A DNA stretch of 5,239 nucleotides. Origin: Anaerotignum sp. (GTDB lineage: Bacteria; Bacillota; Clostridia; Lachnospirales; Anaerotignaceae). The stretch covers positions 1 through 5,239 of the forward strand of contig JAFRZQ010000320.1 in the NCBI GenBank assembly GCA_017442465.1. The letters run 5' to 3'. The translations under genes and the position numbers were made by a program. Below, one piece after another: positions 1 to 4,990 of the stretch. Each line of letters starts with the position of its first letter. The first letter of the stretch is position 1. Under the pieces are notes generated by a model, which did not search any database, had not been told where the DNA came from, and saw only the letters and a list, made by a program, of their open reading frames with translations.

Positions 1-708
1 AAGGTTCGCCTTCACCAGTTCCTTGATAGCAATAAAGTTACTGATTTCCTGCACAGAGGGAAAACTGCCGATAGTAAAATTATTTTCCTTGAGAATCTCT
101 TCCAGAATCTCTCTTGTACCGGAGCCTTCTTCCCGAAGCACCAGCCCCTCAGAACGGATGTCTCCCAGTTTCAGTTTCTTCCCTGCAAGGCTGCATTCTT
201 TACAGCAGGTACCCACAAAGCGTTCCTTTTTATACAGCTGACAGGCGTATTTTTCCTTATCGAAGAACCCTTCCAGAATGGTAAAGTCCAGTTCACCCTT
301 TTCCAGCATCTGCAGCAGATTTTTCGTATTATCCACATACAGATGCAGACGGAACTGTGGATTTTCTTTCAGAAAACGACTCATGATGGAAGGAAAAACA
401 AATTCCCCGATGGTCTTTGTGGCACCAATACGAAGGTGAATTTCTTCTTCCTCCGTCCTTGCCATTTCCTTTCGGATACCCGCCTCATTCGCAACCATTT
501 CCGAAGCCAGACGGCGAAGCAGTTCGCCCTTTTCCGTCAGCTGCAGCACCTTGCCGGAATAAGAAAACAGCTTGCAGCCGTAATGCTCCTCCAGAAAACG
601 GATATGCTGGGTCACAGCCGGCTGGGTGATGTGCAGGGCTTCCGCTGTTTTGGTATAATTCATTTTTTCACACAGTTTCAAAAAAGTCAAAATCCGATTA
701 TCCAGCAT
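1..708 (-). CDS. LysR-family transcriptional regulator, C-terminus cut by window edge
   Basis: This one-component DNA-binding regulator is seen as 236 codons; family members usually have about 290-300, so roughly the last 60 residues lie outside. The winged helix-turn-helix occupies residues 1-60, with TKTAEALHITQPAVTQHI (about 19-36) as a classic LysR HTH, followed by LFSYSGKVLQLTEKG. A linker helix leads into the effector domain at LRIGATKTIGEFVFPSIM (from residue 92). The motif LREEGSGTR (191-199) is typical of the CysL/CbbR-like branch, so a small anionic or metabolite effector is likely but not identifiable. Residues 168-172 read CCKEC, unusual for this position. The ATG at 706-708 follows a GGGGAG-type ribosome binding site and lies 25 nt after the preceding lipoprotein stop, suggesting co-transcription. 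No divergent target gene, the usual LysR arrangement, is visible. Family confidence is high; the regulon is unknown. Confidence 0.93.
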   Translation of the reverse strand, partial: MLDNRILTFLKLCEKMNYTKTAEALHITQPAVTQHIRFLEEHYGCKLFSYSGKVLQLTEKGELLRRLASEMVANEAGIRKEMARTEEEEIHLRIGATKTIGEFVFPSIMSRFLKENPQFRLHLYVDNTKNLLQMLEKGELDFTILEGFFDKEKYACQLYKKERFVGTCCKECSLAGKKLKLGDIRSEGLVLREEGSGTREILEEILKENNFTIGSFPSVQEISNFIAIKELVKANL

Positions 709-733
709 CTTCTCCCCTGCCTTCCATTTTTCC

Positions 734-1576
734 TTATTCCTTCAGAAATGCCAGTGCATCCGCAGGGATTTCGATTTCCTCTACATCATTGAAATCACTG
801 CAGACCATCACAACAGATGTTTTTTCGATATCAATGGCAATGTCCTCTTCCGCCATACCCATAGCTTTCATGGATTCATCCATGATCTTCTGCATCATTT
901 CTGTCATATCCATTTCGTATTTCCGCACATAGCCTTCTCCATCGATCCAGAGGCTGATGGGCAGGTCACCAAGGTCTGCATACATTTCCTGCATCATTTC
1001 TTCTGTGATACCCATGCTTTCCGCAGAAGTCGTCATGCCGCTGGCTTCCAGTGCCTCTTCCATGGCATCTCCGGTGATGACCCCTGTGATCTTCGTTGTT
1101 TCTGTGCCACCAATCTCTTCCTGTCCGTCAGACTTAAAGTTTTCGATATTATCCAGATACAGATCCATGTTTTCTTCCGCATTATACTGATCCAGTTCGC
1201 CCAGTTCCAGTGTTTCTGCATACCATGTGTCTGCCGCATACATATAGGATTTCAGTTTCCCGTCCTCTTCTGCCGCATACATCAGCATCTGTTCCACTTC
1301 CGTACCATCGTCCATCATCATGGAAAGCTCCATTTTCATCTTCAAAGGTTCCTGCTGGGTCAGGATATGGGCTACTGTTGTGGTTTCCAGCACTTCGCCT
1401 TCCATCCCCATGTCCATTTCCATGGTCATATCTGCCGCCATACTTTCCACAGAAGCCATGGTATCCTTCGCCTGAGCAAGCAATGCTTCGATTTCCGCCG
1501 TATCCATACCGCCGCCGCAGCCGGATAAACAAATAGTCATAGCCGCTCCTGCAGCCAATAATTTTCTGAAATTCAT
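734..1576 (-). CDS. Methionine-rich lipoprotein, LppX/DUF6612-like (function unknown)
   Basis: Predicted surface lipoprotein of 280 residues. A type II signal peptide is clear: basic MNFRK, hydrophobic core, then lipobox LSGC with lipidated Cys20 and a GGG linker. The mature part is strongly acidic and carries 34 methionines in the full 280 residues (about 12%), including five alternating ones at 50, 52, 54, 56 and 58, MMM at 86-88, and a cluster at 222-241. The layout (TMEMDMGME early, DTWYAETLE at 116-124, SLWIDGEGYVRKYEMDMTE at 208-226) recalls, from memory, LppX/LprG/DUF6612-type lipoproteins that form an open beta half-barrel; this is a family-level inference without a search. Ligand and role are unknown. 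Its ribosome binding site AAGGAG (1585-1590) overlaps the nth stop codon and sits 8 nt before the ATG, implying translational coupling to nth. Confidence 0.88.
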   Translation of the reverse strand: MNFRKLLAAGAAMTICLSGCGGGMDTAEIEALLAQAKDTMASVESMAADMTMEMDMGMEGEVLETTTVAHILTQQEPLKMKMELSMMMDDGTEVEQMLMYAAEEDGKLKSYMYAADTWYAETLELGELDQYNAEENMDLYLDNIENFKSDGQEEIGGTETTKITGVITGDAMEEALEASGMTTSAESMGITEEMMQEMYADLGDLPISLWIDGEGYVRKYEMDMTEMMQKIMDESMKAMGMAEEDIAIDIEKTSVVMVCSDFNDVEEIEIPADALAFLKE

Positions 1577-1584
1577 AGATATCT

Positions 1585-1591
1585 CTCCTTA
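1585..1591 (-). promoter_or_regulatory. Shine-Dalgarno of the Met-rich lipoprotein gene, overlapping the nth stop codon
   Basis: Read on the minus strand the bases are TAAGGAG: the TAA (1589-1591) ends nth and its last two A's are the first bases of AAGGAG. The spacer to the lipoprotein ATG (1574-1576) is 8 nt. The overlap supports the chosen start and suggests that ribosomes finishing nth help initiation of the next gene. Confidence 0.75.
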
Positions 1592-2245
1592 TTTCTTTTT
1601 TGCCCTTTTCTTTTCAATGGCCTTGCCGCCGGTGCAGTAAGGAAAGAGGAAGCATTCCTGACATTTTGGCCTGCGGGCAATGCAGATTTTTCTGCCGTGG
1701 GCGATCATCTGGGTATTGATATCGATCCATTTTTCCTTGGGAACGATCTTCATCAGATCAAATTCAATTTTCACAGGGTCTTCGTTTTTCGTCAGTCCCA
1801 ACAGATTGGAAACACGCTTCACATGGGTATCCACCACCACGCTGGGGATACCATACCAGTTGCCGCGGACAACATTTGCTGTCTTTCTGCCTACCCCCGC
1901 AAGGCTGGTCAGCTGGTCAATGTCGGAAGGCACTTCCCCGCCAAATTCGCTGAGAAGCTTCTGACAGCAGGCAATGATGTTTTTCGCCTTGTTATGATAG
2001 AAGCCTGTGGAATGGATGTCCTTCTCCAGCTCCGCCAGATTCGCCTCCGCAAAATCCTGAATGGAAGTATATTTTTTGAACAGATCCTTCGTCACGATGT
2101 TCACCCTGTCATCGGTGCACTGGGCAGAAAGCATCGTTGCGATCAGAAGCTGCCATTCATTTTCATGGTCAAGATAGCATTTCGTCGGACCATAATGCTC
2201 ATGTAATAATTCCAATATGATATTTACTTTTTCCTTTTTTGTCAT
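1589..2245 (-). CDS. nth: Endonuclease III (DNA glycosylase/AP lyase)
   Basis: Base-excision repair enzyme that removes oxidised pyrimidines and cleaves the abasic site by beta-elimination; cytoplasmic. At 218 residues it has normal family length. The helix-hairpin-helix LTSLAGVGRKTANVV (112-126) carries the catalytic lysine (Lys121), and VVVDTHVKRV (136-145) carries the catalytic aspartate (Asp139). The C-terminal [4Fe-4S] signature C-X6-C-X2-C-X5-C is intact at Cys188, Cys195, Cys198 and Cys204. The N-terminal WQLLIATMLSAQCTDDRVN (31-49) is also typical. The ATG follows AAGGAG with a 9-nt spacer, and that site overlaps the stop codon of the upstream lipoprotein gene. The C-terminus ends in a lysine-rich tail (EKKRAKKK), a small extension beyond the cluster. 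Nothing suggests inactivation. Its placement between two lipoprotein genes is noteworthy. Confidence 0.97.
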   Translation of the reverse strand: MTKKEKVNIILELLHEHYGPTKCYLDHENEWQLLIATMLSAQCTDDRVNIVTKDLFKKYTSIQDFAEANLAELEKDIHSTGFYHNKAKNIIACCQKLLSEFGGEVPSDIDQLTSLAGVGRKTANVVRGNWYGIPSVVVDTHVKRVSNLLGLTKNEDPVKIEFDLMKIVPKEKWIDINTQMIAHGRKICIARRPKCQECFLFPYCTGGKAIEKKRAKKK

Positions 2246-2254
2246 ATTCCGAAT

Positions 2255-2261
2255 CTCCTTA
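2255..2261 (-). promoter_or_regulatory. Shine-Dalgarno of nth, overlapping the upstream lipoprotein stop codon
   Basis: On the minus strand this reads TAAGGAG. The TAA at 2259-2261 ends the 222-residue lipoprotein gene and contributes the two A's of AAGGAG for nth, 9 nt before its ATG. It is the same stop/ribosome-binding-site overlap as at the nth-lipoprotein junction downstream, so the three genes look translationally coupled. Confidence 0.75.
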
Positions 2262-2927
2262 TCCCATCAGACCTTTCACGATCAGTCTCATGATTTTTCT
2301 TCCCGCAATATCCTCTACTATATCTGTAGTTTTTTCTGTTGTGGAAGGCTCCACAGATGTTACTTCATTTTTCAGAGAAATCTCCTGCCCAGTCTTATCA
2401 TATCCTGCAATTTCTGCCGTCAGCAGTTCCACACGATACTGGGGGCATATATCCGTCACCCGGACCCATCCAACATTGGATTCTTCAAAAGTTACCGTTT
2501 CATTCAATGTCAGATCGTCATTTTCTTCATGGGTATACAGCACTTCCAAAGATGCGATCTCATCCGTATGACGCAGGAAAACATCATAGACCTCTTCCCC
2601 TAAATATATGTACTCTTTGCCGACCTTGTTTGCAGGATAATAGGAGCTTTCCCCGCACCAATTATATCCGTTTTCCGTAGGCTGAAAAACCACAAAATTA
2701 TGAGCTTCCTCCCAGGAAAATTCCGTGATGATGCAGCCTGTTGCCTCCATCACTGTTTCGGACAGCACCTCTGCCCCCTCATAGGTCGCCTGAATTTCTG
2801 TTTCTCTGCCCTCTGCTGTCTGCAGGGATGCTTCCAATTCTGCCCGCGTCATTCCCGGTTCCGCCTGCGCACAGCCGGAGAATGCCATCACACACAGCAG
2901 GATCCCTGCTAAAATTCGTTTTTTCAT
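2259..2927 (-). CDS. Predicted lipoprotein of unknown function, paralogue of the adjacent membrane-anchored protein
   Basis: 222 residues. The N-terminus MKKRILAGILLCVMAFSGC is a lipoprotein signal peptide with lipobox FSGC and lipidated Cys19. I do not recognise a named family. The body shares a pattern with the protein at 3031-3585: an EGRE motif (39-42), then I and YE, a GCIITEF-like stretch (64-70), VVFQP (79-83), a predicted strand around residues 125-131, and GYDKTGQE (175-182) matching GYDAEGNP in the neighbour. After that point it has about 40 extra residues, with a Ser/Thr/Glu-rich stretch and a hydrophobic end (IMRLIVKGLMG). Three further cysteines (65, 91, 161) are present. The start is well fixed: an in-frame TAG lies directly before the ATG, and AAGGGGG (2937-2943) sits 9 nt upstream. 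It overlaps the nth ribosome binding site at its stop. Confidence 0.85.
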   Translation of the reverse strand: MKKRILAGILLCVMAFSGCAQAEPGMTRAELEASLQTAEGRETEIQATYEGAEVLSETVMEATGCIITEFSWEEAHNFVVFQPTENGYNWCGESSYYPANKVGKEYIYLGEEVYDVFLRHTDEIASLEVLYTHEENDDLTLNETVTFEESNVGWVRVTDICPQYRVELLTAEIAGYDKTGQEISLKNEVTSVEPSTTEKTTDIVEDIAGRKIMRLIVKGLMG

Positions 2928-2943
2928 CTATTTCAGCCCCCTT

Positions 2944-2989
2944 CCCGAAATATGAATATTTCCCGAAATTTCCCAAGAAATATTTCCCA
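2944..2989. repeat. Cluster of three GAAAT/ATTTC palindromes between the two paralogous genes
   Basis: Within the 103-nt gap before the 2259-2927 gene lie three consecutive inverted repeats: GAAATAT-GA-ATATTTC (2947-2962), GAAATTTC (2965-2972) and GAAATATTTC (2977-2986). Their centres are 14 and 13 nt apart. TTCCC occurs at regular-looking intervals, and TTCCCGAAAT occurs twice (2942-2951 and 2960-2969). The first palindrome ends just upstream of the gene's AAGGGGG ribosome binding site. The layout suggests a multi-site operator or an AT-rich regulatory patch; no regulator is identified. The repeats themselves are directly visible; the function is inference. Confidence 0.55.
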
Positions 2990-3030
2990 TTCTATCCTTT
3001 GCCGCTGAAAGCCGTTGTTTTTTCTGTTAT

Positions 3031-3585
3031 TTACCACAGGTCATCCGGGTTGCCCTCTGCATCATAGCCAGTAGTTTTTGTCTCCCAAGCCCAAACCACA
3101 GGATCCTGTTTCATGATGGCAATGCCAGAGTCATCCAGATACAGTTTTTCATGCTGGAGCAGTTCTCCTGTATAGGTGTCCCTTCTGATCACATCCAGAT
3201 ATTCAATTCCTTCTTTCTTGCAGACATAAATATCATAATCAATCTCAGAATCCGGAATGCGCAGATATCCGCTCACCAAACGATACTTTTCTACAACTAT
3301 GCTGTATGTCTTGAAATCATATTTTCCTTCTGCAATAGGCTTGAACACGGCATACCCATGTTCCTCTAAAACAGAATGTCCGGGGGTTCCTCCCACATCA
3401 AAGGCACTGATGATATATCCTTCCAGTTCCTTTTCAGCAGTGATGACTGCATCTTCATATTTTTCCCGAATGACTTTCTCTCTGCCTTCCACCGTTGCCA
3501 TTGCCCTCAATTCCATTTCATTGGAGACGATAGAATACAAACAAAACACTACAATAACACCAACAAAAATCAGAAGTTTCTTCAT
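3031..3585 (-). CDS. Small membrane-anchored protein of unknown function, paralogue of the neighbouring lipoprotein
   Basis: Predicted 184-residue protein with a hydrophobic N-terminal segment (KKLLIFVGVIVVFCLYSIV) that looks like an uncleaved signal anchor; no lipobox is present, so the C-terminal domain should face outward. The family is not recognised. It shares with the lipoprotein at 2259-2927 the order EGRE...I...YE, GYIISAF, AVFKP, a strand around EYLDVI, and GYDAEGNP near the end, which argues for duplication followed by divergence and a change of anchor type. A second ATG six bases upstream (3589-3591) gives a 186-residue version. I prefer 3585 because AAGGGGG (3593-3599) then has a 7-nt spacer instead of 1 nt, matching the ribosome binding site of its paralogue. 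It is the first gene of the minus-strand run. Confidence 0.82.
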   Translation of the reverse strand: MKKLLIFVGVIVVFCLYSIVSNEMELRAMATVEGREKVIREKYEDAVITAEKELEGYIISAFDVGGTPGHSVLEEHGYAVFKPIAEGKYDFKTYSIVVEKYRLVSGYLRIPDSEIDYDIYVCKKEGIEYLDVIRRDTYTGELLQHEKLYLDDSGIAIMKQDPVVWAWETKTTGYDAEGNPDDLW

Positions 3586-3592
3586 CCTCATC

Positions 3593-3599
3593 CCCCCTT
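3593..3599 (-). promoter_or_regulatory. Ribosome binding site AAGGGGG deciding between two close ATGs
   Basis: On the minus strand the bases read AAGGGGG, pairing with the anti-Shine-Dalgarno if one G-U wobble is allowed. The spacer is 7 nt to the ATG at 3583-3585 but only 1 nt to the ATG at 3589-3591. The same AAGGGGG is used 9 nt before the neighbouring paralogue. Confidence 0.6.
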
Positions 3600-3605
3600 T
3601 TTATC

Positions 3606-3634
3606 ATCCTACCAAAGAACTATGCTTTTTGCAA
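3606..3634 (-). promoter_or_regulatory. Candidate promoter for the minus-strand run (proximal)
   Basis: Minus-strand TTGCAA (3629-3634) and TAGGAT (3606-3611) are separated by 17 nt. Transcription would start near 3599, leaving a leader of only about 14 nt before the preferred ATG, which is short and lowers confidence. Both hexamers deviate from consensus. Confidence 0.35.
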
Positions 3635-3678
3635 TCATTCCCCTTGCAGTTTAAGAAATCCGTAAGAGTTTTCCCCCT

Positions 3679-3706
3679 TATGTATACTTCTCCCCTTCAT
3701 TGACAA
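3679..3706 (-). promoter_or_regulatory. Alternative promoter for the minus-strand run, overlapping the opposite -35 box
   Basis: Minus-strand TTGTCA (3701-3706) followed after 16 nt by TACATA (3679-3684). The -35 hexamer is the reverse complement of bases in the plus-strand TTGACA box, so both directions could share the same DNA. The leader would be about 90 nt. It is weaker than the plus-strand promoter and competes with the proximal candidate. Confidence 0.25.
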
Positions 3707-3728
3707 AGCATTTCCCTTGTACTATCAT
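3700..3728 (+). promoter_or_regulatory. Promoter of the aminotransferase gene
   Basis: A consensus -35 TTGACA (3700-3705), a 17-nt spacer and -10 TATCAT (3723-3728) form a sigma-A-like promoter. The expected start near 3735 leaves a leader of roughly 38 nt with AAGGAGG. The stretch 3694-3707 and the TACTATNAT block recur at identical spacing in the Fur-family gene promoter at 4926-4960. Confidence 0.85.
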
Positions 3729-3735
3729 AAGTACA
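3718..3735. promoter_or_regulatory. Candidate operator: TGTACT-N6-AGTACA palindrome over the -10 box
   Basis: TGTACT (3718-3723) and AGTACA (3730-3735) are perfect inverted arms separated by ATCATA. The palindrome covers the whole -10 hexamer and reaches the expected transcription start, where a bound repressor would block initiation. The regulator is unknown. Confidence 0.4.
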
Positions 3736-3772
3736 TGACTACAAAAGAGCAGTTCTGAAGGAGGCATTTTTT

Positions 3773-4876
3773 ATGGAACTGAAAATCAACAGCATCATCA
3801 AAGCCCACACAAAAGTAAGCTACGCCATCGAAAGCGCAGGCCCCAGACCTTATGATATCGACTGCGCCGAAGGCACAAATATCGTATCTTATTCTCCCTC
3901 TGCGGAAGAAGCATTCAACGAACTAAAGTTTGAAATGCTCCGTTCCTACCCCCATTCTCTTACAGTCAAAGACAGCGTGATCCACTACTGGAAAGACTAC
4001 GCCGATCTGAATTATAAAAACATCACCCTCTGCGACGGCTCCATCAGCGGTCTGTATCTGATCAACAGACTGTTTCTGGAAAACGGCGACCATGTCCTTG
4101 GTTATGTGCCCACCTTCTCCGACTATGTAGCCGATGTTGCCATGCATGGCTGTACCTTTGATTTCGTTACACTGAAGCCGGAAAATAATTATAAATTCTG
4201 TCCTCAGGACTTATTGGAAAAACTGAACGAAAATCATAAACTGGTTTACATTGACAATCCCAACAACCCCACTGGTCAGATCATCCCTCTGGCGGATATT
4301 GAAATGATTCTGGAAGCAGCGAAAAAACTGGGCGTTGCGGTCATCGTGGATGAGGCCTACGGCGAATATATGCCTAAGGAAAACTCCGCCGTATCCCTGT
4401 TCAAAAAATATGATAACCTGATCATCCCCAAAACCTTCTCCAAAGGCTTTGGTCTGGCTGGTATGCGTGCAGGCTATATCCTGATGCCAGAATCTCTGCA
4501 TCCTTACATGACAAACATCACAAATCCCTATTGTATGTCCGAACTGTCCCGTTCCGTGGCAGCAAAGACCATCCGCAACGAAGCCTTTCTGGAAGGACTG
4601 CTGGCTGAAACCGCAAGACTGAAACGCATGATCCTGGACTACCCCTGGAAAAACATTTCCGCAGCAGAAACAGCGGATACTGTTTCCATCAGCCTGCTGA
4701 TCCACAAAAACCCGGAAGTGGATATGGCTGCTGAATTTGCAAAATTCCGCATCTGGGTATATTCCGGCTGCGATTTTGATACGCTGACCAAAAATACCTG
4801 CCGTTTCCGCGTACCTGCGGCAAAAGATATGGACAGAGTCATGGAAGCATTGAAAGCCATCGACGCAATCGACTAA
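3773..4876 (+). CDS. PLP-dependent aminotransferase, class I/II, HisC-like
   Basis: Fold-type I pyridoxal-phosphate enzyme of 367 residues, close to the usual length of HisC and CobD-type proteins. Visible motifs in order: DGSISGLYLI (88-97) at the PLP-phosphate loop, PTFSDY (113-118), NPNNPTG (162-168), VDEAYGEY with Asp193 for the pyridine nitrogen and Tyr196, TFSKGFGLAGMRAGY with Schiff-base Lys224 and Arg232, and CRFRV with Arg346 as the expected substrate-carboxylate arginine. Two family spots deviate: the usual GSDE loop reads GSIS, and the N-terminal LNENPxG element appears as DCAEGTNIVSYSP. Histidinol-phosphate aminotransferase is therefore possible but not secure, and no his or cobalamin genes are adjacent. 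The start is fixed by AAGGAGG (3758-3764) with an 8-nt spacer. The gene is monocistronic by its own promoter and terminator. Confidence 0.93.
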   Translation: MELKINSIIKAHTKVSYAIESAGPRPYDIDCAEGTNIVSYSPSAEEAFNELKFEMLRSYPHSLTVKDSVIHYWKDYADLNYKNITLCDGSISGLYLINRLFLENGDHVLGYVPTFSDYVADVAMHGCTFDFVTLKPENNYKFCPQDLLEKLNENHKLVYIDNPNNPTGQIIPLADIEMILEAAKKLGVAVIVDEAYGEYMPKENSAVSLFKKYDNLIIPKTFSKGFGLAGMRAGYILMPESLHPYMTNITNPYCMSELSRSVAAKTIRNEAFLEGLLAETARLKRMILDYPWKNISAAETADTVSISLLIHKNPEVDMAAEFAKFRIWVYSGCDFDTLTKNTCRFRVPAAKDMDRVMEALKAIDAID

Positions 4877-4884
4877 ATGAAAAT

Positions 4885-4917
4885 AACGGTATCTCGAAAG
4901 AGGTACCGTTTCTTTTT
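4885..4917 (+). terminator. Intrinsic terminator after the aminotransferase gene
   Basis: AACGGTA (4885-4891) pairs with TACCGTT (4904-4910), followed inward by a T-G wobble and CTC/GAG closing a GAAA tetraloop (4896-4899). The run TCTTTTT follows directly. It begins 8 nt after the stop codon and separates the aminotransferase from the Fur-family gene. Confidence 0.92.
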
Positions 4918-4931
4918 ACTGTTTTCCTTCA

Positions 4932-4960
4932 TTGACAAACCCCTTCGGGTATACTATGAT
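4932..4960 (+). promoter_or_regulatory. Promoter of the Fur-family gene
   Basis: TTGACA (4932-4937), a 17-nt spacer and TATGAT (4955-4960), preceded by TAC as at the aminotransferase promoter. The expected start near 4967 gives a leader of about 24 nt that contains AAAGGGG 7 nt before the ATG. It lies just downstream of the terminator, so the gene is independently transcribed. Confidence 0.85.
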
Positions 4961-4990
4961 GGTACGAGGAAAAAGGAAAGGGGTACAAAA

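Noticed and set aside
1697..2206. Open frame of 169 codons on the plus strand, plus others such as 343-792 and 2217-2603
   Set aside because: They lie antisense to strongly supported genes (nth, LysR regulator, lipoproteins), have no convincing ribosome binding site and give compositions without family features. They are shadows.
3000..3030. Possible terminator between the two paralogous genes (GGCTTTCAGC on the minus strand)
   Set aside because: The stem is only about three base pairs and no T-run follows on the minus strand.
3718..3735. Reading the TGTACT palindrome as a Fur, Zur or PerR box
   Set aside because: Known boxes of these families centre on ATAAT/ATTAT-type or GTAAT/ATTAC-type dyads; this dyad does not match, so no regulator is assigned.
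4211..4705. Open frame of 164 codons on the minus strand inside the aminotransferase gene
   Set aside because: The plus-strand gene has intact catalytic motifs over the same bases; the antisense product is rich in Phe, Gln and His, as expected for a shadow frame.
4939..4950. ACCC-CTTC-GGGT inverted repeat in the spacer of the Fur-family promoter
   Set aside because: It is only four base pairs, lies upstream of the expected transcript start and is absent from the sister promoter, so a hairpin or operator role is not supported.
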